From Labrys sedimenti (GTDB lineage: Bacteria; Pseudomonadota; Alphaproteobacteria; Rhizobiales; Labraceae), in assembly GCF_034424805.1 (NCBI RefSeq), contig NZ_JAXOUF010000026.1, positions 1 through 64,000 on the forward strand: a DNA stretch of 64,000 nt, written 5' to 3'. The notes under the pieces were generated by a model. The model made no database searches and had not been told where the DNA came from. It saw nothing but the letters and a program-made list of their open reading frames with translations. Positions 35,134-43,846 of this stretch are shown here, piece after piece (the stretch's first letter is position 1; each line of letters opens with the position of its first letter). The position numbers were made by a program, and so were the translations under genes.

Positions 35134-36258
35134 ATGGACGCCAGCAAACCGGCTATCGAAATCAAGGGACTCTACAAACTTTACGGCCATAGCCCGCAGA
35201 CGGCGCTGGACACGCTGAGGGACGATCCGGCGGCCACCAGCGCACCCGGGCATTTCGTGGCGCTCAGGAACATCAATCTCTCGATCGAGCCGGGCAAGAT
35301 CTGCGTGATCATGGGGCTTTCCGGCAGCGGCAAGTCCACGCTCTTGCGATGTATCAACCGGCTCGTCGATCCGACTGGCGGCCGCATTCTCATCGGCGGG
35401 CGCGAGATCACCAGCGCCGGCAAGAAAGAGCTCCGGCAGATCCGCTCGAGCTCGATAGGCATGGTGTTCCAGCATTTCGCGCTGCTCCCCCACATGTCCG
35501 TCGTCGACAACGTGGCCTTCGGGCTGCGCATTGCGGGCATGCCGCGGAAGGAGCGGCGGGCTAAGGCGTCCAAGGTGCTGGAACTGGTCGGCCTCAAGGA
35601 TCTCGACAACCGCAAGCCCTCGAGTTTGAGCGGCGGCATGCGCCAGCGTGTCGGCCTCGCCCGTGCGCTGGTGATGGACACGCCCATCCTGCTCATGGAC
35701 GAACCCTTCAGCGCCCTCGATCCGCTCATCCGCGAGGAGATGCAGCAAGAACTGCTCCGCCTCCAGGCCACGCTCAACAAGACGATCGTCTTCGTCACGC
35801 ATGATCCCAACGAGGCCGCGACGCTGGGCGACCGCATCGCCATCCTCCTGAAGGGCGAAGTCGTGCAGGAGGGATCGCCGATGGACATCGTGCTGTCGCC
35901 CGCCAACGACTATGTGCGCAACTTCGTCAAGGGCATCGACGTCTTCAAGGTGCTCACCGCCGGCCAGGTCATGGAGGCGGATGCGGGCTTCCAGGCTGCC
36001 GAGTGGAAGAAGCAGGATGTCGTCAATGTCGGCGCTGATGACCTCATCGCGCCCTACCTCGATCGGCTCTCGTCGAATTCGGGGGCCCTCGCTGTTGTGC
36101 GGAACGATGGCAGCTTTGCCGGCCTGGTGACCGGCGCATCCCTGCTCAAAGCGCTGGCGGCCAATATCTCGCCTCCCAACAGGAAGCCTCAGCCCACTGC
36201 CGTCGCCGGCACGTCGAGCGGGAAAGGCATGGCAGAAGCCATGCAGCGAGCAGTCTGA
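35134..36258 (+). CDS. Glycine betaine/proline-type ABC importer, ATPase (ProV/OpuAA-like)
   Basis: 374 residues. ATP-binding motifs: Walker A MGLSGSGKST, Q-loop FQHFALLPHMSV, signature LSGGMRQRVGLARAL, Walker B PILLMDEPFSALDPL and the switch histidine FVTHDPNEA. The N-terminal extension before the Walker A strand and the C-terminal CBS-like region (about residues 270-360) are typical of ProV/OpuAA proteins that respond to ionic strength. It is co-transcribed with the binding protein and the permease. Confidence 0.92.
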   Translation: MDASKPAIEIKGLYKLYGHSPQTALDTLRDDPAATSAPGHFVALRNINLSIEPGKICVIMGLSGSGKSTLLRCINRLVDPTGGRILIGGREITSAGKKELRQIRSSSIGMVFQHFALLPHMSVVDNVAFGLRIAGMPRKERRAKASKVLELVGLKDLDNRKPSSLSGGMRQRVGLARALVMDTPILLMDEPFSALDPLIREEMQQELLRLQATLNKTIVFVTHDPNEAATLGDRIAILLKGEVVQEGSPMDIVLSPANDYVRNFVKGIDVFKVLTAGQVMEADAGFQAAEWKKQDVVNVGADDLIAPYLDRLSSNSGALAVVRNDGSFAGLVTGASLLKALAANISPPNRKPQPTAVAGTSSGKGMAEAMQRAV

Positions 36259-36294
36259 CCATCGCGCCCGGGCGCATGAACAAGGAGACGCGTG

Positions 36295-37140
36295 ATGGAT
36301 TTCTCGGAATTCGCCGACTCGATCGCCACGTCGATCGACGATTTCACCACTTATCTTTCGACGAATTACAGCTTCATCTTCGACTTCATCGGCTCGATCA
36401 TCAACGGCATCAACGGCCCTCTGGCCACGGCGCTCACCATCGTGCCGGCCTGGATCATCATCGCCGTCGCGGTCGTTGGCGGCATTCTGCTTGGGCGGAT
36501 CACGCTCGCCATTCTCGGCGGGGTGGGCCTCACCTTCATCCTTGCCATGAACCTCTGGGCGGCGGCGATGCTGACCCTTTCCCTCGTGCTGACCGCCGCC
36601 TTCATCGCTCTGCTGATCGGCATTCCCCTCGGCATGCTCATCGCCGAGTCCAAGAAGGTCAATGCGGTCGTCGAACCGGTTCTCGACTTCATGCAGACCA
36701 TGCCCCCCTTCGTATTGCTCGTCCCCGCGGTGTTCTTCTTCGGGGTCGGTACGGTTCCCGGTGTGATCGCCACGATCTTCTTCGCGATTCCGCTGCCGAC
36801 GCGTCTCACGGCGCATGGCCTCAGGATGGTGGAAAGCGAAATGGTGGAGGCGGGGGAGGCCTTCGGCGCGGGCCGCATGACCATCCTGTTCCTGATCAAG
36901 CTGCCGCAGGCCTTCCGATCGATCATGGCCGGCGTCAATCAATGCATCATGATGTCCCTGTCGATGGTCATCATCGCTTCGATGATCGGCGCGGGCGGAC
37001 TGGGCGACGAGATCATCCGCTCCATCTCCCGGCTTCAGGTCGGCAAGGGGGTGGAGGCGGGCCTGGCCGTGGTGGTCCTGGCGATCGTCATCGACCGTTT
37101 CTCCAAGCGCATCAGCCAGAAGGTCGATCCGACCGCCTGA
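36295..37140 (+). CDS. Glycine betaine/proline-type ABC importer, permease (ProW/OpuAB-like)
   Basis: 281 residues. ATG 36295 is chosen over GTG 36292 because AAGGAG at 36282-36287 suits it. An amphipathic N-terminus leads into six or so membrane helices. The transporter signature is GEAFGAGRMTILFLIKLPQAFRSIMAGVNQ, an EAA-type loop contacting the ATPase, followed by MSLSMVIIASMIGAGGLGDEI, which is diagnostic of betaine/choline permeases. It completes the importer, whose neighbours suggest a catabolic rather than osmotic role. Confidence 0.92.
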   Translation: MDFSEFADSIATSIDDFTTYLSTNYSFIFDFIGSIINGINGPLATALTIVPAWIIIAVAVVGGILLGRITLAILGGVGLTFILAMNLWAAAMLTLSLVLTAAFIALLIGIPLGMLIAESKKVNAVVEPVLDFMQTMPPFVLLVPAVFFFGVGTVPGVIATIFFAIPLPTRLTAHGLRMVESEMVEAGEAFGAGRMTILFLIKLPQAFRSIMAGVNQCIMMSLSMVIIASMIGAGGLGDEIIRSISRLQVGKGVEAGLAVVVLAIVIDRFSKRISQKVDPTA

Positions 37141-37340
37141 GACGACCTTTCGGCACAGGACTCATTTCGGCGGTACGGCCAGGCCGTGCCCCGTTCGCCC
37201 GTCCATGACGGAGGTTCCGACAAACTATGCAGGGCGCGGAGAACTCAACCAAGACATGCGGCTTTTGCAGCTTCAAGACACTGGCAACCAGCTCGATTTG
37301 AGGGAAATCTGTCTCAATTCCAGGCACATCGTTCACGGAC

Positions 37341-38114
37341 ATGGGAATGACTGAGGACACCATCAAGACTGCAGTGATAACCGGCGCGGCCGGCGGCATC
37401 GGGCGTACGATTGCCCGCAAGTTCATCGGGAATGGCTTTCGGGTGGTTCTTGGCGATGCCGACGCCGATCAACTCGCCTCGTTCTGTGCTGAACTCAACG
37501 CCGGCAGCGAAATAGCCTGGGCGGTGCCGGGGGATCTCCGAACCAAGGCCTATTGCGAAGATCTCGTCGATGCGGCACTCGCCAAGACCGGACGAATCGA
37601 CGTCCTGGTGAACAATGCCGGCATCATCACCCGCGGCAACATCCTCGAGACCTCGGACGACGACTGGATCAGGACCTTCGACGTCAACCTCACGGCGGTC
37701 TTCTATACCTGCCGCAGGGCGATCGGGCACATGAAGGTGGCAGGCGGTGGTGCCATCGTCAACATCGCCTCTTGCTGGGGTCTCTATCCCGGCCCCGGCC
37801 ATCCCGCCTATTGCACCAGCAAGGGCGCAGTTGCCACGCTGACGAAATGCCTGGGGCGCGACCATGCCCCCGACGGCATCCGGATCAATGCGGTATGTCC
37901 CAACGAAGTGAACACCCCGATGCTGCGCACCGGCTTCATCAAGCGCGGCTTCGATCCCGACACGGCCATTGATGAGCTCAATCGCAGCGTCCCCCTCGGC
38001 CGTATCGCCGAGCCCGAGGACATCGCCGACGTGGTCTATTTCCTGTCGTCGGATGCGGCCCGTTACATCGCGGGCACCGCCGTCGAGGTCAATGGCGCCA
38101 AGCCCGTATATTGA
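37341..38114 (+). CDS. SDR family NAD(P)-dependent oxidoreductase
   Basis: 257 residues, classical short-chain dehydrogenase. Cofactor motif TGAAGGIGRTIA, structural NNAG, the catalytic serine region NIASCWGLYPGPGHPAY with YCTSK (Tyr and Lys three residues apart), and the VNGAKPVY end are all present. An in-frame ATG at 37347 is an alternative start. It is followed 10 bases later by a second SDR of similar size, probably a gene pair in the same operon. The substrate is probably a hydroxy- or keto-intermediate of the betaine locus. Confidence 0.88.
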   Translation: MGMTEDTIKTAVITGAAGGIGRTIARKFIGNGFRVVLGDADADQLASFCAELNAGSEIAWAVPGDLRTKAYCEDLVDAALAKTGRIDVLVNNAGIITRGNILETSDDDWIRTFDVNLTAVFYTCRRAIGHMKVAGGGAIVNIASCWGLYPGPGHPAYCTSKGAVATLTKCLGRDHAPDGIRINAVCPNEVNTPMLRTGFIKRGFDPDTAIDELNRSVPLGRIAEPEDIADVVYFLSSDAARYIAGTAVEVNGAKPVY

Positions 38115-38124
38115 GAGAAGTTCC

Positions 38125-38892
38125 ATGTCGAAGAGACTTGAAGGCAAGATTGCGGTCATCACCGGCGGCGGACGGGGAATCGGGCTGGGCATCACCCAGC
38201 GCTTTGCCGAGGAAGGGGCTCGGATTGCGATCGTGCAACGAAACGCGCCGCCCGCCTCCATCCTAAACGAGCAGACGGTCTTCATCCAAGCCGATCTCAC
38301 CCGTTCCGATGAGCTTGCGAGTGCCGTCGATCGAGCCGCCAAGCGCTTCGGCGGTCTCGACATCCTGGTGAACAATGCCGGCATCATGTTCGAGAAGACG
38401 GTCGAGGAGATGTCCGAGGAAGACTGGGATCAGATGATGACAGTCAATCTCAAGGCGCCCTTCCTTCTCACCAAGAGGGCCGTGCCCCTGATGCGGTCTC
38501 GCGGCGGCGGGAGCCTGATCAATATCGGTTCGATCGAGGGGATCGGCTCCAATCCGGGCCACCCGGCCTACTCCGCTTCCAAGGCGGGTATTCATGGCTT
38601 CAGCGCTGCGGTCGCGGTGGATCACGGGCGGGATGGCATCCGCTGCAACGCGATCGCACCAGGCTGGATCAATTCGGACCTCAGCGAGATCTATCTAGAA
38701 AGCATGCCCGACAGCTCGCGGATCCGACGCGAACTCCTGGCCATGCATCCGGCAGGCCGCCTAGGAGAGCCACGCGACATCGGCAATCTGGCAGTATGGC
38801 TCGCCTCCGATGAGAGCACATTCGCGACGGGGCAGGTCTTTATCGTGGATGGCGGCCGCACCAAGAAGTTGCCGCTGCCGATAGCAACATAA
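38125..38892 (+). CDS. SDR family NAD(P)-dependent oxidoreductase (second of pair)
   Basis: 255 residues from ATG 38125, with AGAGAAG upstream; the longer frame lies inside the previous gene. Motifs: TGGGRGIGLGI, NNAGIMFEKT, the active-site serine in NIGSIEGIGSNPGHPAY, catalytic YSASK, and the VDGGRTKKL end. The two neighbouring SDRs are clearly diverged rather than recent duplicates. No terminator-like hairpin lies directly after it; the nearest is at 39126. Confidence 0.88.
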   Translation: MSKRLEGKIAVITGGGRGIGLGITQRFAEEGARIAIVQRNAPPASILNEQTVFIQADLTRSDELASAVDRAAKRFGGLDILVNNAGIMFEKTVEEMSEEDWDQMMTVNLKAPFLLTKRAVPLMRSRGGGSLINIGSIEGIGSNPGHPAYSASKAGIHGFSAAVAVDHGRDGIRCNAIAPGWINSDLSEIYLESMPDSSRIRRELLAMHPAGRLGEPRDIGNLAVWLASDESTFATGQVFIVDGGRTKKLPLPIAT

Positions 38893-39125
38893 CATGCTTC
38901 GCTGTGTTTTTTTGGCAATAGAACCAGAAATCATCAGCGTCTTCCGTGGCCAACACTAAGTATTTCGGATATTTTACTCGGAAAATAAGAGAACATTGTA
39001 GAAACTCTCTCATCGCTTCTGGTACTCAAGGGCACCGCAATTCGTCGCGGGACATGGAAGCCTGATTTGAACCTGCGATGCCAAGTGCCTGATTTCGCTC
39101 ATGCGAGCGTGGGGGCATCACAAAC

Positions 39126-39161
39126 AAAAGCCCCGCGGAGCGTGAGCTCACACGGGGTTTT
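39126..39161. terminator. Bidirectional intrinsic terminator-like hairpin
   Basis: AAAGCCCCG (39127-39135) pairs with CGGGGTTTT (39153-39161) with one wobble. The loop contains the perfect palindrome GTGAGCTCAC (39142-39151). The A-tract before and T-tract after make it usable from both strands. Confidence 0.7.
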
Positions 39162-39168
39162 GTGTTTG

Positions 39169-39270
39169 GATTTGGTTGCGGGGGAGCGCAACCAAATCTT
39201 ACGCTGCGGCACGCCACAGTGTCCGAGCCCGCCATTTCCCGCGAGAGATTACGACGTGGATGATTAGTAG
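39169..39270. repeat. Palindromic repeat element, copy 1
   Basis: A 12-bp perfect stem (GATTTGGTTGCG 39169-39180 with CGCAACCAAATC 39187-39198) closes a GGGGAG loop. A tail of about 70 bases follows, beginning TTACGCTGCGGC and including GTCCGA and GCGAGAGATTACGA. A second copy with a compensated base pair lies at 50267-50368. The function is unknown. Confidence 0.8.
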
Positions 39271-39499
39271 AGCCATCCACATCAAAGCTAATTTTCCAGC
39301 TATTTTACTGACCATCTTTGACTTCGCCATCTTGTGGACAAGACGTTTGCCACACGACTACCTGATCTCAATCCAGCTTCGCTAGAAGCCTCACTAACAT
39401 AGATCAAGTACCACCCACCTTCTTGACCGTCGCCTCCTCCCAATCATTAGCCGGACCTAGATTCGACGTGGTGGTCGCGCAAGCATTGGTCCATATATC

Positions 39500-39755
39500 T
39501 TTGCGAAGCCCGTGAATGCAGCGACCCAGGCAATGGCAGCGCATGCATCATCGGTACCGAAAGGTTCGGCACGAACTCCATGGCGACGCGTAGCGCCACC
39601 GCAACCACCACCGCGAGATAGATCAACTGCGTGGCAGGCGAGGCTTCGAGAACCCGTCCGGTATGCCCGACCGTCGCCCGACTCATCATGGCGAGCGTCA
39701 TGGCGCCGATAGCTCCAATAACCCAGACGTGCACTGCGACGGCCGGGGGACTAGG
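39500..39755 (-). pseudogene. NnrS-family membrane protein, C-terminal fragment
   Basis: The minus strand reads AVHVWVIGAIGAMTLAMMSRATVGHTGR, then a hydrophobic segment LIYLAVVVAVALRVAMEF. This closely follows the conserved C-terminal helices of NnrS (HA.T.GAIG.MTLAVMTRA..GHTGR), a haem-copper membrane protein linked to nitric-oxide stress. The first ten or so helices are missing and the tail is not family-like, so it is a remnant. Confidence 0.7.
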
Positions 39756-39790
39756 CTGAGGAAGCTGTCCCCAAGTTGGTCGTAACGGGT
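39755..39790 (-). mobile_element. Possible IS5-type transposase remnant
   Basis: The minus strand shows RYDQLGDSFLSLV, like the last conserved residues of IS5-group transposases (RYDQ/K....F). It directly adjoins the truncated NnrS fragment. Only about 12 codons remain, so the match is weak. Confidence 0.3.
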
Positions 39791-39793
39791 GTG

Positions 39794-40600
39794 CTACTCG
39801 GCAAGCGCTTGAGAAATCTCATTCGCAGTTTGGATCACCACTGGTGCCAACCCTGCTAGACGGCCATCCGGCATGCGATCGACCGGACCGGAGACGCTGA
39901 CCGCCGCGAACACCCTACCCGAGGAGTCACGAACGGGGGCGCCGATGCAGCGCACCCCCACCTCGATTTCCTCGTTGTCGACAGCGAAGCCCTGCACCCG
40001 GATGCGCGCCAATTCCGACAGGAGATCGTCGAGATGCGTGATTGTGCGAGCCGTGTAGCCGCGCAGCCCCTCCCCGGCGATCTTCCTGACGAGACTTTCG
40101 TCTTGAAACGCCAGAAATGCCTTGCCCACGCTGGTGCAATAGGTCGGCGCGGCCTGCAGCGTCGTCATGCTCGAGGCGATCATCTGCTCCCGCTCCACGC
40201 AGACCATTTGATGTCCGTCGAACATATGAAAGTGAATGATTTCGCCGGTCAGTTGCTGAAGTTTTGCGATGTGAGGATGGGCACGCGTGGGCGTATCCAG
40301 GCTGGCCAGCACACTGCTGCCATAGTGGAACATCTTCAGGCCGAGCCGGTATCCCTGGCGCCGCCCATCCTGATCGAGCAGGCCGACCTCCCGGAGGGAG
40401 GTGACGATGCGATGGATCGTAGTCTTGGGCAGGCCAGTGGCTTCCGAAAGGTCAGCAATCGTCATGCTCGGCCGACTGCGGGAAAAGGCATCGAGGACGA
40501 GAGCCATCTTGCGCAGCGACTTGGCACCCGCATCCCGGCTTTCCGAAGCCGTTGAAGTTTCGGGGCCGAGGGTTTCCTGGAATATTGCGTGCGCATTCAT
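39794..40600 (-). CDS. IclR family transcriptional regulator
   Basis: 268 residues. The winged HTH lies at about 30-90 (KMALVLDAFSRSRPSMTIADLSEATGLPKTTIHRIVTSLREVGLL) and the IclR effector domain at about 95-265 (CVEREQMIASSMTTLQAAPTYCTSVGKAFLAF, FAVDNEEIEVGVRCIGAPV, AAVSVSGPVDRM). It is the last gene of the amino-acid importer operon, 15 bases after the permease. Two TTCCG-N5-CGGAA palindromes in the promoter region of this operon are likely its sites, giving autoregulation together with control of the divergent catabolic genes. Confidence 0.92.
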   Translation of the reverse strand: MNAHAIFQETLGPETSTASESRDAGAKSLRKMALVLDAFSRSRPSMTIADLSEATGLPKTTIHRIVTSLREVGLLDQDGRRQGYRLGLKMFHYGSSVLASLDTPTRAHPHIAKLQQLTGEIIHFHMFDGHQMVCVEREQMIASSMTTLQAAPTYCTSVGKAFLAFQDESLVRKIAGEGLRGYTARTITHLDDLLSELARIRVQGFAVDNEEIEVGVRCIGAPVRDSSGRVFAAVSVSGPVDRMPDGRLAGLAPVVIQTANEISQALAE

Positions 40601-40615
40601 GTCCTTATCCCACTT

Positions 40616-41281
40616 TTAGTGCCCTGATGTGATCCGTCTTACCTTTTCTTCCAACTTGCGTGCAACGAACTCCAGGGAAAAGCAGACGACGAAGTAGGTG
40701 AGAGCCAGAATGGTAAAGACGATAAAGGGCTGGTTGGTGCGGATCACCACCTCCTTGGCGAGTCTGGCAATCTCGCTGATCCCGACGACGGACACCAGCG
40801 AGGTATCCTTGACGATCAGGATAATTTGGCCAAGGAGCGAGGGGATGATCGCCATCAGCGTTTGCGGCAGCGTAATGTCCCGCAGGCGCTGGAATAGACT
40901 GAACCCGAGAGCCACCGACGCTTCGTTCTGGCCTTTATCCAACCCCAGCAAGCCGCCCCGGACGATTTCGGTCATATAGGCACCGTGAGACAACGAAAGA
41001 GCGATGATGGCGGTGGTGACAGGACCGATATCGAGACCGAATTCCGGCAGCCCGTAGTAAACCAGGAAAATGAACATCAGGAACGGCGTGCTGCGGAATA
41101 GGTAGACGTAGACGCCGATCAAAAACCGCACGATCGCGAGAGGGGAAGATGCAAGAAGCCCTCCGACGAGACCAAGGCCGAGGGCCGGGAAAAATGCGGC
41201 GAACGCCAGGAACAGAACGATCGGCAGCCCCGTCAGGATGAGCTGAAACGCATCGAGCGCAACGGAAAAGATATTGCCCAT
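40616..41281 (-). CDS. Polar amino-acid ABC importer, permease (second)
   Basis: 221 residues of the HisM/GlnP type with about five helices: IVLFLAFAAFFPALGLGLVGGLL, VYVYLFRSTPFLMFIFLVYYGLPEFG. The cytoplasmic coupling loop is EASVALGFSLFQRLRDITLPQTLMAIIPSLLGQ. It begins 3 bases after the first permease, with which it should form a heterodimer. It is part of the five-gene unit running from the binding protein to IclR. Confidence 0.92.
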   Translation of the reverse strand: MGNIFSVALDAFQLILTGLPIVLFLAFAAFFPALGLGLVGGLLASSPLAIVRFLIGVYVYLFRSTPFLMFIFLVYYGLPEFGLDIGPVTTAIIALSLSHGAYMTEIVRGGLLGLDKGQNEASVALGFSLFQRLRDITLPQTLMAIIPSLLGQIILIVKDTSLVSVVGISEIARLAKEVVIRTNQPFIVFTILALTYFVVCFSLEFVARKLEEKVRRITSGH

Positions 41282-41284
41282 GAG

Positions 41285-41956
41285 TTATGCTCGTTTGTGC
41301 TTGGAGAAGCCGGCGCGGCTTTCGTAGACATCCGACAGGAGGTTCAGCACGACGCACAGGGCGATATAGATCACGCAGCTCACAAGATAGGCCGGCAGGA
41401 ACTGATAGCTGTCGTTGCCGACGTCGTCGGCCGCTTTCGTGATTTCAAGAACAGCGATCGTGAAGAGCAGCGAGGTGTCCTTGACCAGTTGCACGAATTG
41501 CCCCGTGATCGCCGGCAGGATCGTCGGCGCTGCCTGTGGCAGGAGGACCCGGTACAGCACTATGCGCCGGCGCAGTCCAAGCGCGAGCGCGGCCTCCGTT
41601 TGGCCTCTGGGAATGGCGTTCAGCCCCCCGCGTACCATTTCGGCAATGTAGGCGCCCGAATTGAACGTCAGTGCGAGAACACCGGTAGAAAAAGCAGAAA
41701 AGGTTATGCCAATTGCGGGCAAGCCGAAGTAGATGAAATAGACCTGCACCAGCAGCGGCGTGTTGCGCACCAGCGAGACATAGACGGCAACCACGCCCCG
41801 CAAGAGCCCGCGCGAGCTGTAGCGGGCAATACCGGCCAATACCCCTATTACAAGCGCCAGCACCAATCCGAATGCGGCAGCCGAAAGAGCGTTGCGAATG
41901 CCGGTCAGATAAACATCGCGGTACTGCCAGAATAGGTCATATGCGCTGGAGATCAT
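41285..41956 (-). CDS. Polar amino-acid ABC importer, permease (first)
   Basis: 223 residues, HisQ/HisM type. Helices include ALSAAAFGLVLALVIGVLAGIARY and the RNTPLLVQVYFIYFGLPAIG motif. The coupling loop is EAALALGLRRRIVLYRVLLPQAAPTILPAITGQFVQLVKDTSLLFTIAV. It lies 11 bases after the ATPase gene. The paired-permease layout is standard for amino-acid or opine importers of rhizobia and agrobacteria. Confidence 0.92.
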   Translation of the reverse strand: MISSAYDLFWQYRDVYLTGIRNALSAAAFGLVLALVIGVLAGIARYSSRGLLRGVVAVYVSLVRNTPLLVQVYFIYFGLPAIGITFSAFSTGVLALTFNSGAYIAEMVRGGLNAIPRGQTEAALALGLRRRIVLYRVLLPQAAPTILPAITGQFVQLVKDTSLLFTIAVLEITKAADDVGNDSYQFLPAYLVSCVIYIALCVVLNLLSDVYESRAGFSKHKRA

Positions 41957-41967
41957 GTTTACCCAGC

Positions 41968-42699
41968 CTAGTGATGGAGGATCTGGTCGAGGAACATGCG
42001 GGTTCGCTCTTGCCTGGGTTGACTGAAGAACACGGAGGGTGGTGCCTTCTCGATCATCTGGCCCCCATCGAGAAAGGCGATTTCGGTGGCGAGCTCCTTG
42101 GCGAACCCCATCTCGTGGGTCACGACGACCATGGTCATCCCCGCCGCGGCCAAGTCCTTCATGACCTGCAGCACTTCGCCGACCATTTCCGGGTCGAGTG
42201 CAGAGGTAGGTTCATCGAACAGCAACAATTCCGGCTCCATTGCGAGCGCGCGGCAGATTGCGACACGTTGTTGCTGGCCGCCCGATAGCTGAGCTGGGTA
42301 GCGACCGGCCTTGTCGCTCAGGCCGACACGCTTCAGGAGCTCCATGGCACGTTCGATGGCATCTTTGCGGGAGCGCCGGAGCACGCGCCTTTGCGGCAAG
42401 GCGATGTTGTCCAGGACGGTCAGATGCTGAAACAGGTTGAAGCGTTGGAACACCATGCCGATCCTGCGATAGAGAGCGCGGCGTGGCATGATCCGCAGAT
42501 CCTGGCCGTCCAGAAGGAACCGGCCCGATGACAAAGGTCCAGCCAACTTGTTGATGGCGCGAATGAACGTGCTCTTGCCGGAACCCGATGGACCGCAGAT
42601 GACCAGCACATCGGACTTCTCAAATGAGACGGAGATGCCACGCAGTGCGTGGAAGCTCTTGAAATGCAGATTGACATCGTGCGCCTCAAAAAACGCCAT
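41968..42699 (-). CDS. Polar amino-acid ABC importer, ATPase (GlnQ/HisP-like)
   Basis: 243 residues. Walker A CGPSGSGKST, Q-loop FQRFNLFQHLTVLDNI, signature LSGGQQQRVAICRALAMEP, Walker B LLFDEPTSALDPEMVGEVL and switch VVTHEMGFA are all intact. The sequence is typical of the PAAT family, with MIEKAPPSVFFSQPRQERTRMFLDQIL at the end. It energises the two permeases downstream. Confidence 0.94.
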   Translation of the reverse strand: MAFFEAHDVNLHFKSFHALRGISVSFEKSDVLVICGPSGSGKSTFIRAINKLAGPLSSGRFLLDGQDLRIMPRRALYRRIGMVFQRFNLFQHLTVLDNIALPQRRVLRRSRKDAIERAMELLKRVGLSDKAGRYPAQLSGGQQQRVAICRALAMEPELLLFDEPTSALDPEMVGEVLQVMKDLAAAGMTMVVVTHEMGFAKELATEIAFLDGGQMIEKAPPSVFFSQPRQERTRMFLDQILHH

Positions 42700-42780
42700 G
42701 GCAGCTTTCTCCCCGTTGATCGAAAATCGGCGGTAGGCGCCCGTCTTGCGTGCTAACGGGCGCCCGATCGACGCCGAGTT

Positions 42781-43689
42781 CTATTGGAGAGTCATGCGGT
42801 TGCTGCTGCCGCTCTCCGGCACATAAGCGCCGATCCCGAGTTTATCGATGAGCTTCTTTCTCTCGTCTGACACACTGCTGTTCTTCTCGAGGAAGTCCTT
42901 CTTCCAGGCCTCGCTATCGACCCAATAAGCGCGTAGTGCCTCAAGCCGTCCGTCCTTTTTAATCTCCGACAGGAAGGCATCCAGATATTGCTGCGTGGCG
43001 ACATCCTTCGGGCGAACCGCGAAGGCCCAGTTATCCTGGCTGATCAGTTCGCGCGGCGTTTTCGAGGAAACGAAGCCATACTCTTTACGAACGACACCTA
43101 GTACAGCGAGATCGTTGAGCGCAGCATCGACACGGTTGGTCTTCAGAGCCTGATACGTGTCGGTGTCGTTGGGATAGCTTTGAATCTCTGCCTTGGCGAA
43201 GAACTGCTTGGCGATGTCGACCGCACTCGTGCCGGCCTTGACCGCGATCCTCTTGCCCGACTGATTGAGATCCTCCCAGGACACATTTTCAGCCTCGGGC
43301 CGTACGATCGCGACGACCCCCGTGGAATACCAACTCTCCTTGGTGAAAAGAATCTGCTCGGCCCGCTTCGGCGTCACCGTCATGCTGGTCGCCAGTATGT
43401 CGGATTTGCGCGTCAGCAAACCGGGGATCAAGCCCGCCCACTCGACGTTTCTCAGTTGCAGGTCGACGCCGAGCTTGGCGGCAATCATGCGGTCGAGGTC
43501 GATCGAGAAGCCGGCGGCATTCCCATTCGCGTCACGAAACTGCCAGGGCGCCGCCGACAAATCGTTCATGATGACGATTTTCTTTGCTTCGAGGATCGCC
43601 CCGATCGCGCCTTTGGGATCATCCGCCGCCGATGCCTGACTTGTTACGGCCAACATGGCGACCGCCGCGATCAAGGCAAGTTTCTTCAT
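42781..43689 (-). CDS. Polar amino-acid ABC importer, periplasmic binding protein
   Basis: 302 residues from ATG 43689; the frame to 43767 runs into the operator. A signal peptide MKKLALIAAVAMLAVTSQASA is followed by a family 3 solute-binding fold: GNAAGFSIDLDRMIAAKLGVDL, WAGLIPGLLTRKSDILATSMTVTPKRAEQILFT, then VKAGTSAVDIAKQFFAKAEI. Residues for an alpha-amino/carboxylate ligand are in place (the SMTVTPKR segment). It is the first gene of the operon. The catabolic neighbours suggest the ligand is an amino acid that the divergent aminotransferase uses. Confidence 0.9.
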   Translation of the reverse strand: MKKLALIAAVAMLAVTSQASAADDPKGAIGAILEAKKIVIMNDLSAAPWQFRDANGNAAGFSIDLDRMIAAKLGVDLQLRNVEWAGLIPGLLTRKSDILATSMTVTPKRAEQILFTKESWYSTGVVAIVRPEAENVSWEDLNQSGKRIAVKAGTSAVDIAKQFFAKAEIQSYPNDTDTYQALKTNRVDAALNDLAVLGVVRKEYGFVSSKTPRELISQDNWAFAVRPKDVATQQYLDAFLSEIKKDGRLEALRAYWVDSEAWKKDFLEKNSSVSDERKKLIDKLGIGAYVPESGSSNRMTLQ

Positions 43690-43710
43690 TTCCAGCTCCC
43701 GCTCCATTTG

Positions 43711-43725
43711 TTCCGCATTGCGGAA
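43711..43725. promoter_or_regulatory. Candidate IclR operator, site 1
   Basis: TTCCGCATTGCGGAA is a perfect 15-bp palindrome with a single central base, 22 bases upstream of the binding-protein start. It shares the TTCCG-N5-CGGAA pattern with site 2 and with published IclR-family sites of that general form. Confidence 0.7.
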
Positions 43726-43831
43726 TATTTTATATTTGCAACCCGATAACCACATAAAATGAAACAAAATTCAATACGCATGTTGACGGAACGCAATATA
43801 TTTATTTAAGTGAATATGAAATCAAATCATA

Positions 43832-43846
43832 TTCCGAAATACGGAA
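43832..43846. promoter_or_regulatory. Candidate IclR operator, site 2
   Basis: TTCCGAAATACGGAA has the same arms as site 1 and lies 121 bases from it, in the 345-base AT-rich divergent region 43690-44034 that also holds the promoters of both units. An isolated CGGAA half-site occurs near 43787. No gene lies in this region. Confidence 0.7.

Larger units (their letters stand above)
38893..39793. other. Intergenic region with a terminator, a palindromic repeat and gene remnants
   Basis: About 900 bases holding a bidirectional terminator hairpin, a hairpin repeat shared with 50267, an NnrS-like gene fragment and a possible IS remnant (listed separately). At 39064-39073 the plus strand has GATTTGAACC, the complement of a tRNA T-arm, but no tRNA can be folded around it. 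AT-rich DNA at 38890-39010 and 39260-39420 shows nothing else. Confidence 0.5.

Noticed and set aside
34510..36942. 810-codon minus-strand frame opposite the betaine importer genes
   Set aside because: It runs across three intact plus-strand genes and their gaps and shows no domain.
39060..39090. Possible tRNA gene on the minus strand (GGTTCAAATC T-arm-like)
   Set aside because: No acceptor stem, anticodon arm or CCA-side pairing can be built around it; at most a remnant.
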